Below are positions 42,502-51,179 of a stretch of 64,000 nt of DNA, in pieces (the stretch's first letter is position 1; the number at the start of each line of letters is the position of its first letter). Under the pieces are notes generated by a model, which made no database searches, had not been told where the DNA came from, and saw nothing but the letters and a program-made list of their open reading frames with translations. Source of the DNA: Actinomadura madurae (GTDB lineage Bacteria; Actinomycetota; Actinomycetes; Streptosporangiales; Streptosporangiaceae); assembly GCF_900115095.1 (NCBI RefSeq), contig NZ_FOVH01000022.1, positions 62,001-126,000 on the forward strand, given 5' to 3'. Both the position numbers and the translations under genes were made by a program.

Positions 42502-43188
42502 ATGAGCAAGGTCCGGGAGCTGCCCGACGGGCCGATGGACGAGACGGGCCTGACCCAGCGACAGCGCATGGTGCTGGAGGTGATCCGCGACTCGGTGCAG
42601 CGCCGGGGGTACCCGCCCTCGATGCGCGAGATCGGCGAGGCCGTCGGACTGACCAGCACCTCCAGCGTGTCGCACCAGCTCCGGGCGCTCCAGCGCAAGG
42701 GCTTCCTGCGCCGCGACCCCAACCGGCCGCGCGCCGTCGAGGTGCGGGTGCCGGGGGCGACGCCGGTGCGGACGGACGAGGAGCCCTACGAGCCGGCCCC
42801 GGCGCACCCCACGCCCGCGTACGTGCCGCTGGTCGGGCGCATCGCCGCGGGTGGGCCGATCCTCGCCGAGGAGGCCGTCGAGGACGTGTTCACGCTGCCC
42901 AAGCAGCTCGTCGGCGAGGGCACCCACTTCCTGCTGAAGGTCACCGGGGACTCGATGATCGACGCCGCGATCGCGGACGGTGACTGGGTCGTCGTCCGGC
43001 AGCAGCCGGTGGCCGAGCAGGGCGACATCGTGGCGGCCATGATCGACGGCGAGGCCACGGTGAAGACGTTCAAGCGCCGCGACGACGGCCACATCTGGCT
43101 GATGCCGCAGAACCCAGCCTACGAACCGATCCCCGGCGACGAGGCGTCCGTGCTCGGACGGGTCGTGGCGGTCCTCCGCAAGATGTGA
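42502..43188 (+). CDS. lexA: SOS response repressor LexA
   Basis: Repressor-protease of the DNA damage response, 228 residues. The N-terminal winged helix is GYPPSMREIGEAVGL and STSSVSHQLRALQRKGF; the cleavage site Ala-Gly is in VGRIAAGGPILAEE near residue 116. The catalytic Ser is in VTGDSMIDAAI and the Lys in GEATVKTFKRR, both standard for S24 self-cleavage stimulated by RecA. The start ATG at 42502 has a poor ribosome site. Transcription is controlled by the overlapping LexA box; a strong hairpin follows the stop. Confidence 0.97.
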   Translation: MSKVRELPDGPMDETGLTQRQRMVLEVIRDSVQRRGYPPSMREIGEAVGLTSTSSVSHQLRALQRKGFLRRDPNRPRAVEVRVPGATPVRTDEEPYEPAPAHPTPAYVPLVGRIAAGGPILAEEAVEDVFTLPKQLVGEGTHFLLKVTGDSMIDAAIADGDWVVVRQQPVAEQGDIVAAMIDGEATVKTFKRRDDGHIWLMPQNPAYEPIPGDEASVLGRVVAVLRKM

Positions 43189-43190
43189 CG

Positions 43191-43228
43191 AGCAGCGGCC
43201 GCCGGAGCTCCGGCGGCCGCTGCTTTTT
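43191..43228 (+). terminator. Rho-independent terminator after lexA
   Basis: A perfect 34-bp palindrome (43191-43224; arms begin AGCAGCGGCCGCCGG) followed by five T residues. It also lies just after the convergent leuS stop. Confidence 0.92.
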
Positions 43229-43233
43229 GCCCT

Positions 43234-45702
43234 CTAGCGCTTCGGGACGATGTTGACGATCTTGGGTGCGCGGACGATGATCTTGACGATGTCGGCGCCG
43301 CCCAGGGCGTCCTGGACCTTGACCGAGGCCAGCGCCTGCCGCTCCAGCTCCTCCTCGGCGATGCCGGGCGGCACCTCCAGGCGGTCGCGGACCTTGCCGG
43401 CCACCTGAACGACGCAGGTGACCGACTCCTCCACCAGCAGGGCGGGGTCGGCGGACGGCCAGCCCGCATGGATCACCGGGGCGGTGCGGCCCAGCAACTC
43501 CCACGCCTCGTCGGCGGTGTAGGGCGCGAACAGCGACAGCAGGACCGCGATCGTCTCGGCTGCCTCCCGGACGGCCGGGTCGGCGGCGCCGGGGCCGGAG
43601 TCGATGGCCTTGCGGGTCGCGGTGACCAGCTCCATGATCCGCGCGATCGCGACGTTGAACCGCTGCGTCTCGACCAGGGTGGTGGCCTCGTCGACGGTGC
43701 GGGCGGTGACGCGGCGCAGGGCGGTGTCGCCGGAGGTGACGTCGACGCCCGGCGCGGACGTCACCTCGGAGGCGATCCGGTGGACGCGCGACAGGAACTT
43801 CGACATGCCGTGCGGGGACACGTCCGCCCAGTCGATGTCGTCCTCGGGCGGGCCGGAGAACAGGATCGCCAGCCGGACGACGTCCACGCCGAACTCGGAG
43901 ATCTGCTCGCCCAGGTCGACGCCGTTGCCCAGCGTCTTGGACATCGCCTTGCCCTGGTTGATCACCTGGCCCTGGTTCAGCAGCCGGGTGAACGGCTCGG
44001 TGAAGTCGACCATGCCCATGTCGTGCAGGACCTTGGTGAAGAACCGGCTGTACAGCAGGTGCAGGATGGCGTGCTCGACCCCGCCGGTGTACTGGTCGAC
44101 CGGCATCCACTTGCGGACCTGCTCGACGTCGAACGGGCCGCCCTCGTAGCCGGGCGAGCAGTACCGGAAGTAGTACCAGGACGAGTCGACGAAGGTGTCC
44201 ATGGTGTCGGTGTCGCGGGTGGCGGCGCCGCCGCACTTGGGGCACTCGACGTTCACCCAGTCGGACGCGGCGGCCAGCGGCGAGGTGCCCTTGGGCGCCA
44301 GGTCGGCGCCGCGCAGGCCCTCGGGCAGCGCGACCGGCAGCTGGTCGTCCGGGACGGGGACCTCGCCGCACGACGGGCAGTGGACGATCGGGATGGGGCA
44401 GCCCCAGAACCGCTGCCGGGACACCAGCCAGTCGCGCAGCCGGAAGTTCACCGACGCGCGGCCGGTGCCGCGCTCCTCCAGGATCTCGGTGATGCGGGCG
44501 ATGGCGTCGGCCTTGGTCAGCCCGTCGATCGGGCCGGAGTTGACGATGGCGCCGTCGCCGGGGGTGGCGGCGCCCGTCTCGGCCGGGTCGGGCAGGCCGG
44601 TCTCGACGACGACGCGGACGGGCAGGCCGAACTTCAGCGCGAAGTCCAGGTCGCGCTGGTCGTGCGCCGGAACGGCCATGATCGCGCCGTGACCGTATTC
44701 GGCCAGCACGTAGTCGGAAGCCCAGACCGGCAGCCGCTCGCCGTTGACCGGGTTGACCGCGTAGCGGCCCAGGAACACGCCGGTCTTCTCACGCTCGGTG
44801 GACAGCCGCTCGATCTCGCTCTCGCGGGAGACCTCCTCGCGGTAGGCCTCGAACGCGGCCCGGTGGTCGGGGTGGCAGATCTCCTCGGCCAGCTCGGCGT
44901 CGGCGGCGACCACCATGAAGGTGGCGCCGAACAGCGTGTCGGGACGGGTGGTGTAGACGGTGACGGGCTCGTCGCGCCCCTCGATGACGAAGTCGACGTC
45001 GGCGCCGGTGGAGCGGCCGATCCAGTTGCGCTGCATCAGCAGGACGCGCTCGGGCCACTTGCCCTCCAGCTGCGCCATGTCGTCCAGCAGCCGGTCCGCG
45101 TACTCGGTGATCTTGAAGTACCACTGGGTCAGCACGCGCTTCTCGACCAGCGCGCCGCAGCGCTCGCAGTGCCCGCCGACGACCTGCTCGTTGGCCAGGA
45201 CGGTCTGGTCCTTCGGGCACCAGTTGACGTGCCCGCCCTTGCGGTAGGCCAGGCCCCGGTCGTAGAAGCGCAGGAACAGCCACTGCGTCCACTTGTAGTA
45301 CTCGGGGTCGGAGGTGTGCAGGCGCCGCGTCCAGTCGAAGGAGGGGGCGTAGCGGCGGAACGAGGCGGCCTGCGTCTCGATGTTGGCGTAGGTCCATTCG
45401 GCGGGGTGCGAGTCGCGCTTGATGGCGGCGTTCTCGGCGGGCAGGCCGAAGGAGTCCCAGCCGATCGGGTGCAGAACGTTGTAGCCGCGCTGGAACCAGT
45501 AGCGGGCGGGGACGTCGCCGATGCCGAACGCCTCCGCGTGCCCCATGTGCAGGTCACCGCTGGGGTAGGGGAACATGTCCAGGGCGTAGCGGCGCTCCCG
45601 GGCGGTGTCCTTCTCGTCCGCCTGGAACGGGTCGAGCTCCGCCCAGCGGGCCTGCCACTTGTCCTGAACCGCCCGTGGATCGTAGTGCTCGTCGCTGCTC
45701 AC
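43234..45702 (-). CDS. leuS: Leucyl-tRNA synthetase
   Basis: Class I synthetase of 822 residues charging tRNA-Leu. The HIGH motif is HMGH in SGDLHMGHAEAFGIGD. The zinc-knuckle cysteines are CPKCGGAATRD and an earlier CERCGALV. The CP1 editing domain has TTRPDTLFGATFM. The KMSKS equivalent is AMSKT in NQGKAMSKTLGNGVDLG, a form usual in actinomycetes. The C-terminal anticodon-binding region includes FAPYTADEAWELLG. The GTG at 45702 has GGAG 8 nt upstream. Its leader contains a terminator-like hairpin. Confidence 0.96.
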   Translation of the reverse strand: MSSDEHYDPRAVQDKWQARWAELDPFQADEKDTARERRYALDMFPYPSGDLHMGHAEAFGIGDVPARYWFQRGYNVLHPIGWDSFGLPAENAAIKRDSHPAEWTYANIETQAASFRRYAPSFDWTRRLHTSDPEYYKWTQWLFLRFYDRGLAYRKGGHVNWCPKDQTVLANEQVVGGHCERCGALVEKRVLTQWYFKITEYADRLLDDMAQLEGKWPERVLLMQRNWIGRSTGADVDFVIEGRDEPVTVYTTRPDTLFGATFMVVAADAELAEEICHPDHRAAFEAYREEVSRESEIERLSTEREKTGVFLGRYAVNPVNGERLPVWASDYVLAEYGHGAIMAVPAHDQRDLDFALKFGLPVRVVVETGLPDPAETGAATPGDGAIVNSGPIDGLTKADAIARITEILEERGTGRASVNFRLRDWLVSRQRFWGCPIPIVHCPSCGEVPVPDDQLPVALPEGLRGADLAPKGTSPLAAASDWVNVECPKCGGAATRDTDTMDTFVDSSWYYFRYCSPGYEGGPFDVEQVRKWMPVDQYTGGVEHAILHLLYSRFFTKVLHDMGMVDFTEPFTRLLNQGQVINQGKAMSKTLGNGVDLGEQISEFGVDVVRLAILFSGPPEDDIDWADVSPHGMSKFLSRVHRIASEVTSAPGVDVTSGDTALRRVTARTVDEATTLVETQRFNVAIARIMELVTATRKAIDSGPGAADPAVREAAETIAVLLSLFAPYTADEAWELLGRTAPVIHAGWPSADPALLVEESVTCVVQVAGKVRDRLEVPPGIAEEELERQALASVKVQDALGGADIVKIIVRAPKIVNIVPKR

Positions 45703-45757
45703 GCTTCAGACTCCGCTTTCCTGCTCACTGGGTCGTGGCCGTCCGCCGACATGAAAC

Positions 45758-45779
45758 GGCCCCTCGCACAGGAGGGGCC
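45758..45779 (-). promoter_or_regulatory. Hairpin in the leuS leader, attenuator candidate
   Basis: On the reverse strand GGCCCCTC/GAGGGGCC forms a perfect 8-bp stem with a 6-nt loop, followed by CGTTT. It lies 56 bp upstream of leuS. No T-box or Leu-rich leader peptide is recognisable; the short frame just upstream contains only one Leu codon. Confidence 0.35.
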
Positions 45780-45875
45780 ACCACGCTGACGTCAAATCGT
45801 CAACGTGGTCCTTCGAGGAGCAGCCTGGCTGACATACATCAAGAGTAGCGCAGCCGCAAGCCCTCCCGCCGGGGA

Positions 45876-46523
45876 TCAGTGTCCGGACTGCTGGCGGGCC
45901 ATGGAGACGACGCCGGTCACCTGGACGCGGGTCAGCTCCAGATCGGCGCCGACGGCGGCGAGGGTCTCCTCCTCGGAGGCGGTCAGCGGGCCGTCGACCA
46001 GGGCGATCTCGGCGGCGGCGCGCAGGATGCTCTCCCGCGCCTCGGGGGCGAGGGCCGAGGCGGCGCGGGCCATCTCGACGCGGACGTCGTCGAAGGGGCG
46101 GCCGAGGTCGGCCGTCAGCGCGGCGTCGCCGTAGCCGGTGTCGCCGGCCTGCTGGACGACGGCGACCGCGCGGGTGCGGGCCGCCGCGTCGGTGTAGTCG
46201 CCGGAGCGCAGCACCTGCGCGATGGCCATGCGCAGCAGCATCGCGGGCATCTGGGCGAGCTGCGCGGTCGTCGGCACGTTCAGGACGCCGGTGTTCCAGC
46301 GCCCGTGGCACGTGTCGCATTCGACGAATTCGCCGCCCGCCTTGGTCAGCGGGATGACCGGGATGAAGAACAGCGTGAAGAAGTTGCGTCCCTGCCGGCG
46401 CCGGTACTCGCGGTCGCCGCCGCAGTCGGGGCAGTGGAAGACGCCCCGGGTGAGGGTGAAGAAGACCACCCGCCAGCCGAAAATGATCAAGATCCCGCAG
46501 CCTTTCTCGATGAAACGGCACAT
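45876..46523 (-). CDS. TerB-family protein with N-terminal zinc ribbon
   Basis: A 215-residue protein. The first 20 residues are hydrophobic (GILIIFGWRVVFF), followed by a zinc ribbon (FHCPDCGGDREYRRRQ and ECDTCHGRW) split by the hydrophobic FFTLFFIPVIPL. The C-terminal 120 residues resemble TerB (ILRAAAEIALVDGPLTASEE, with Asp and Glu in the metal-site region). This is a known actinomycete arrangement, possibly linking a membrane location to the Ter stress module. The ATG at 46523 fits family N-termini; an upstream ATG at 46565 is possible. Confidence 0.78.
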   Translation of the reverse strand: MCRFIEKGCGILIIFGWRVVFFTLTRGVFHCPDCGGDREYRRRQGRNFFTLFFIPVIPLTKAGGEFVECDTCHGRWNTGVLNVPTTAQLAQMPAMLLRMAIAQVLRSGDYTDAAARTRAVAVVQQAGDTGYGDAALTADLGRPFDDVRVEMARAASALAPEARESILRAAAEIALVDGPLTASEEETLAAVGADLELTRVQVTGVVSMARQQSGH

Positions 46524-46615
46524 CGTATCGGTGCCCGGTGCGGCAGGATCGCGGAACGGTTTCATAGACTCGGCGGTAACTAACCGGCCGGTCACCTTTC
46601 CGCGCGAGGAGTGCC

Positions 46616-48160
46616 ATGCTCAACCTGTCCGTGCTACTGGAGGACGCCGCCAGGGAAACGCCCGACCGCGACGCGGTCGTGTTCGGCGATCTCCGGCTCT
46701 CCTACTCGTTCCTCGACTCGGTCGCGAACCAGGTCGCGAACCTGCTGCGGGAGCGCGGCATCAAGCCGGGCGACAAGGTGGCCCTGTCCAGCCCGAACCT
46801 CCCGTACTTCCCGATGGTCTACTTCGGGGCGCTCAAGGCGGGCGCGGTGGTCGTCCCGCTGAACGTCCTGCTCAAGCCCCGGGAGATCGCCTATCACCTG
46901 GGAGACTCCGGCGCGAAGGCGCTCTTCTGCTTCGAGGGGACGCCGGAGCTGCCGCTCGGCGAGATGGGGTACGCGGGCTTCGAGCAGGCCGAGGGGTGCG
47001 AGCACTTCTTCCTGCTGCCGGCGGACCCGTCCGCCGCCGAGTCCCCGATCGAGGGCGCCGACCTGTTCTGGGCGGCGCTCGCCGGGAAGCCGGGCACGTT
47101 CGACACGGCGCGGACGGAGCCGGACGACACCGCCGTCATCATCTACACCAGCGGGACGACCGGCCAGCCGAAGGGCGCCGAGCTCACGCACAGCAACCTC
47201 CTGATGAACACCATGGTGGACGACACGCTCTTCTACCGGACCCTGCACGACACGTCGCTGGTGACGCTGCCGCTGTTCCACATCTTCGGGCAGACGTGCG
47301 TGATGAACGTCGGCCTCTACCGGCGCGCGACGCTCGTCATGCAGGCGCGGTTCGACGCGAAGCAGGCCGTCGAGCTGATGGTCAAGGAGAAGGTGAACAT
47401 CTTCGCGGGCGTCCCGACGATGTACTGGGGGCTGCTGACCGACGAGACCTCGGAGGAGGACATCGCGACGATCCGGGAGAACCTGCGGGTGGCGGTGTCG
47501 GGCGGGTCGGCGCTGCCGATGGAGGTCCTGAAGGGGATCAAGAAGAAGTTCGACGTGGACATCCTGGAGGGCTACGGCCTGTCGGAGACGTCGCCGGTGG
47601 CCTCGTTCAACCGCCCGGACCGTCCGACCAAGCCGGGCTCGATCGGCCTGCCCGTCTGGGGCGTGGAGATGAAGCTGATCGACGACGGCTGGAAGGAGAT
47701 CGAGGGCGAGGGGCCCGGCGAGATCGCCATCCGGGGCCACAACATCATGAAGGGCTACCACAACCGGCCGGAGGCGACCGAGTCGTCCATCAAGGACGGC
47801 TGGTTCCGCACCGGTGACGTGGCCCGCCGGGACGAGGACGGCTACTACTACATCATCGACCGCTCCAAGGACATGATCATCCGGGGCGGGTACAACGTGT
47901 ACCCGCGGGAGCTCGAAGAGGTCCTGATGACCCACCCGGAGGTGTCGCTGGCCGCGGTCGTGGGTGTGCCGCACCCCTCGCACGGCGAGGAGGTCAAGGC
48001 GTACGTGATCCGGACGCCGGGCGCCACCGTGACCGAGGACGAGCTGGTCGCGTGGGGCAAGGAGCAGTTCGCCGGCTACAAGTACCCGCGGATCGTCGAG
48101 TTCCGCGACGAGCTGCCGATGACCGCCACCGGCAAGATCCTCAAGCGCGAGCTGCGCTAG
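46616..48160 (+). CDS. Long-chain acyl-CoA synthetase (FadD-like)
   Basis: Adenylate-forming ligase of 514 residues that activates a fatty or related acid to acyl-CoA. The P-loop is IIYTSGTTGQPKGAELTHSN; other core motifs are LEGYGLSETSPV, WFRTGDVARRDEDGYYYIIDR with KDMIIRGGYNVYPRELEE, and the C-terminal Lys in TATGKILKREL. The ATG at 46616 follows GAGGAGTGCC. It is convergent with a P450 gene; together these suggest catabolism of lipid or terpenoid substrates, which is inference. Chain-length specificity is unknown. Confidence 0.93.
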   Translation: MLNLSVLLEDAARETPDRDAVVFGDLRLSYSFLDSVANQVANLLRERGIKPGDKVALSSPNLPYFPMVYFGALKAGAVVVPLNVLLKPREIAYHLGDSGAKALFCFEGTPELPLGEMGYAGFEQAEGCEHFFLLPADPSAAESPIEGADLFWAALAGKPGTFDTARTEPDDTAVIIYTSGTTGQPKGAELTHSNLLMNTMVDDTLFYRTLHDTSLVTLPLFHIFGQTCVMNVGLYRRATLVMQARFDAKQAVELMVKEKVNIFAGVPTMYWGLLTDETSEEDIATIRENLRVAVSGGSALPMEVLKGIKKKFDVDILEGYGLSETSPVASFNRPDRPTKPGSIGLPVWGVEMKLIDDGWKEIEGEGPGEIAIRGHNIMKGYHNRPEATESSIKDGWFRTGDVARRDEDGYYYIIDRSKDMIIRGGYNVYPRELEEVLMTHPEVSLAAVVGVPHPSHGEEVKAYVIRTPGATVTEDELVAWGKEQFAGYKYPRIVEFRDELPMTATGKILKRELR

Positions 48161-48162
48161 CC

Positions 48163-48205
48163 GGCACCGCCCAGGGCCTCGGCGCGGGCCGAGGCCCTGG
48201 GTGCC
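48163..48205. terminator. Bidirectional terminator between fadD-like and P450 genes
   Basis: A 14-bp perfect stem CCCAGGGCCTCGGC/GCCGAGGCCCTGGG with a 4-nt loop, extended by GGCACC/GGTGCC past a one-base bulge. Confidence 0.85.
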
Positions 48206-48228
48206 GGCGCCGCGCCGCCCCTGCCGGA

Positions 48229-49497
48229 TCAGATCGAGTAAGGCAGGCGCTTGATCCCGTTGATGAAGTTGGACTCCAGCCGGTCGGGGTCGCCGGACGC
48301 CCGGATGTTCGGCGTCCGGCGCAGCAGCTCGCGGAACATCACGGTGATCTCGCGCCGGGCCAGGTGCGCGCCGAGGCAGAAGTGCGGCCCGGGGCCGCCG
48401 AAGCCGACGTGCGGGTTCGGGTCGCGCAGGATGTCGAACTTCTCCGGGTCGGTGAAGACCGATTCGTCGCGGTTGGCCGACCAGTAGTAGAGGAGGAGCT
48501 TGTCGCCCTCCTTGATCTCGTGCTCGTTCAGCGTGGTGTCGCGGGTGGCGGTGCGGCGCATCCAGATGACCGGCGACACGTACCGGACGATCTCCTCGAC
48601 CGCGCCCGGGACGCGGGCTTCGAAGTCCTCGGTGAGCAGGGCGCGCTGGTCGGGGTCGCGGGTGAGCAGGTCGAGGCCGTGCGCGATGGCGTTGCGGGTG
48701 GTCTCGTTCCCGGCGACGACGAGCAGGATGAAGAACGAGCCGAGCTCCTGGTCGGTCAGCGACTCGCCGTCGATGTTGGCGTTGACCAGGGCGGACGTCA
48801 GGTCGTCGGTGGGTTCGGCGCGGCGCTTGCGGCCGAGCTCCCCGACCAGTCCCTTCAGCGTCTCGCCCGCGGCGAGCAGCGCCATCGCGAGCTGCTCGGG
48901 GTCGTCGGACGGGATGAACTCCGCGTCGTTGCCCGCGAGGATGACGTTGGTGGCGTCCAGGACGGTCGTGTACCGGTCCTCGGCGATGCCCATCATGTCG
49001 CAGATGATCTTCAGCGGAAGCCGGGCGGCGACGTCCGCGACGAAGTCCCCGGTGCCGCCGCCGGCCGCGATGCTCTCGACGATCTGGCCCGCGACCGCCT
49101 CGACCCGGTCCTCGAACCGCTGGATCATCCGCGGGGAGAACGCCCGGGACACGATCCGCCGGATCTTGGCGTGCCGGGGGTCGTCCATGCTGATCATCGA
49201 GCCGAAGTACTCGTGCATGTCGCCCGGCATGTCCGGGATGCTGATGGCGCCCCTGCCGGAGCAGAAGTCCTGCGGGCGCCGGGACGCCTCGACGACGTCG
49301 GCGTGCCGGGTCAGCGCGTAGTAGCCGGGCCCCTGCGGTGCGATGACGATGTCGGGTTCTTCGAACAGGACCAGGGACGGGTGCCACCGCAGGGCCTTGA
49401 AGGCCTCGTGCCGGTGGTCGTGCGGCCGCCGCCAGAACTCCCAGTCCGTCAGGTTGATGTCCTCGACCTTGAGCACCTTCGCCCACCACCTCGTCAT
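48229..49497 (-). CDS. Cytochrome P450 (CYP124/125/142-like)
   Basis: Monooxygenase of 422 residues, soluble. The I-helix oxygen-activation motif is VVAGNETTRNAIAHG, the K-helix E-x-x-R is in AVEEIVRYVSPV, and the haem loop is FGGPGPHFCLGAHLAR with the thiolate Cys. The NAIAHG/SPVIWMRRTATRD pattern resembles mycobacterial CYP124/125/142 enzymes, which oxidise the ends of steroid side chains and branched lipids. That grouping is by eye. No ferredoxin gene is adjacent. Start ATG at 49497. Confidence 0.93.
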   Translation of the reverse strand: MTRWWAKVLKVEDINLTDWEFWRRPHDHRHEAFKALRWHPSLVLFEEPDIVIAPQGPGYYALTRHADVVEASRRPQDFCSGRGAISIPDMPGDMHEYFGSMISMDDPRHAKIRRIVSRAFSPRMIQRFEDRVEAVAGQIVESIAAGGGTGDFVADVAARLPLKIICDMMGIAEDRYTTVLDATNVILAGNDAEFIPSDDPEQLAMALLAAGETLKGLVGELGRKRRAEPTDDLTSALVNANIDGESLTDQELGSFFILLVVAGNETTRNAIAHGLDLLTRDPDQRALLTEDFEARVPGAVEEIVRYVSPVIWMRRTATRDTTLNEHEIKEGDKLLLYYWSANRDESVFTDPEKFDILRDPNPHVGFGGPGPHFCLGAHLARREITVMFRELLRRTPNIRASGDPDRLESNFINGIKRLPYSI

Positions 49498-49499
49498 AT

Positions 49500-49514
49500 C
49501 CGAACCCGATTCGG
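49500..49514. promoter_or_regulatory. Dyad just upstream of the P450 gene
   Basis: CCGAA-N5-TTCGG, perfect 5-bp arms, 3 bp before the P450 start codon. It could be an operator overlapping the ribosome site; no regulator is adjacent. Confidence 0.3.
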
Positions 49515-49625
49515 TTTACATGCAGCCTCTCAAAGTAAAGCCGCACGCGCACACTGATCGGGACGGTGACGCGCCTCACAGTAGTGGTCCCGGGCCCGGC
49601 GCGCGGCCGGGCCCGGACATCCAGC

Positions 49626-51017
49626 TCACATCCGGCCCCATGCCTCCTTGAGGACGGAACGGAGGATCTGCTCGATCTCGTCGAAGTGCCCCTGGTCGCA
49701 GATCAGCGGCGGCGCCAGCTGGACGACCGGATCACCGCGGTCGTCGGCGCGGCAGTACAGGCCCGCCTCGTAGAGCGCCTTGTCGAGGAACCCGCGCAGC
49801 AGCCGCTCGGACTCCTCGTCGTCGAACGTCTCGCGCGTGTCCTGGTCCTTGACGAGCTCGATGCCGTAGAAGTAGCCGTCGCCGCGGACGTCCCCGACGA
49901 TCGGCAGGTCGCGGAGCCGCTCCAGCGTGCCGCGGAAGGCGTCCCGGTTGCGCCGGACGTGCCCGTTGAGGTCCTCGCGCTCGAACAGGTCGAGGTTGGC
50001 CAGGGCGACCGCCGCCGACACCGGGTGCCCGCCGAACGTGTAGCCGTGCGCGAACATCTCCGTCCCGTTCTTGAACGGCTCGAAGAGGCGGTCGGCCACC
50101 AGCATCCCGCCGAGCGGCGCGTACCCGGAGGTGACGCCCTTGGCGAACGTGATGATGTCGGGCGTGTAGCCGAACCGCTCCGCGCCGAACATCGCGCCGA
50201 GGCGCCCGAACGCGCAGATGACCTCGTCCGACACCAGCAGGACGTCGTGCCGGTCGCAGATCTCCCGGACGCGCTGGAAGTACCCGGGCGGCGGCGGGAA
50301 GCAGCCGCCGGCGTTCTGCACCGGCTCCAGGAACACGGCGGCGACGGTGTCCGGGCCCTCGAACTCGATGGCCTCCTCGATCCGGTCCGCGGCCCACCGG
50401 CCGAACGCCTCGGGGTCGTCGCGGTGCTCGGCGGCCCGGTAGATGTTGGTGTTCGGCACCCGGAACCCGCTCGGCACGAGCGGCTCGTACGGGGCCTTCA
50501 GCTCGGGCAGCCCGGTGATCGACAGCGCGCCGTGCGGGGTGCCGTGGTAGGCGACCGCGCGGCTGATCACCTTGTGCTTGCCCGGCTTGCCGGTGAGCTT
50601 GAAGTAGTGCTTGGCGAGCTTCCACGCGCTCTCGACGGCGTCGCCGCCGCCGGCGGTGAAGAACGCGCGGTTCAGGTCGCCGGGCGCGAGGGCGGCGAGG
50701 CGCTCGGCCAGCTCGACGGCCTTCGGGTGCGCGTACGACCACAGCGGGAAGAACGCCAGCTCGGCGGCCTGCTTGGCACCGGCCTGCGCCAGCTCCTCGC
50801 GCCCGTGGCCGGCCTGGACGGTGAACAGCCCGGACAGCCCGTCGAGGTAGCGCCGGCCCGCCGAGTCGTAGACGTAGGGCCCCTCACCGCGGACGATCAC
50901 CGGGATCTCGTCGCCGCCCTGGGAGGCCGAGTGGCGCGCGAAGTGCATCCACAGGTGGTCGCGCGCCGCCTTCTGCATCGCGTCGTACCGCTTGCCAGTC
51001 ACGTCCGGCTCCGTCAT
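49626..51017 (-). CDS. Class III PLP-dependent aminotransferase
   Basis: An omega-amino acid/amine:pyruvate-type aminotransferase of 463 residues. The PLP Lys is in DIITFAKGVTSGYAPLGG, the cofactor Asp in LLVSDEVICAFGRLG, and AFFTAGGGDAVESAWKLA is the phosphate-binding region. YAHPKAVELAERLAAL and HGYTFGGHPVSAAVAL are typical of the group. The ATG at 51017 is 7 nt from GAGGG; a GTG one codon earlier is also possible. The amine substrate is not predictable. Divergent from the epoxide-hydrolase-like gene. Confidence 0.92.
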   Translation of the reverse strand: MTEPDVTGKRYDAMQKAARDHLWMHFARHSASQGGDEIPVIVRGEGPYVYDSAGRRYLDGLSGLFTVQAGHGREELAQAGAKQAAELAFFPLWSYAHPKAVELAERLAALAPGDLNRAFFTAGGGDAVESAWKLAKHYFKLTGKPGKHKVISRAVAYHGTPHGALSITGLPELKAPYEPLVPSGFRVPNTNIYRAAEHRDDPEAFGRWAADRIEEAIEFEGPDTVAAVFLEPVQNAGGCFPPPPGYFQRVREICDRHDVLLVSDEVICAFGRLGAMFGAERFGYTPDIITFAKGVTSGYAPLGGMLVADRLFEPFKNGTEMFAHGYTFGGHPVSAAVALANLDLFEREDLNGHVRRNRDAFRGTLERLRDLPIVGDVRGDGYFYGIELVKDQDTRETFDDEESERLLRGFLDKALYEAGLYCRADDRGDPVVQLAPPLICDQGHFDEIEQILRSVLKEAWGRM

Positions 51018-51179
51018 CACGCTTCCCTCGCTGCAATCGATCCAGTTGCCTTGATGCTAAGTGACTACGGATTCCGCTGTAAACAGATAAGTAGACGCCG
51101 GTATCCGAAGAATGACCACCCCGATACCCACCGCCCACCGGGACCCCGGTACCGTTCGCCGCGAACCGAGGAGGCGGAC

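Noticed and set aside
43900..43960. AMSKT in place of KMSKS in LeuRS as an inactivating change
   Set aside because: This variant is usual in actinomycete LeuRS, and the rest of the catalytic core is intact.
45780..45860. T-box riboswitch before leuS
   Set aside because: A GGACCACG stretch vaguely recalls the T-box core, but the conserved UGGN-containing bulge and specifier stem could not be found.
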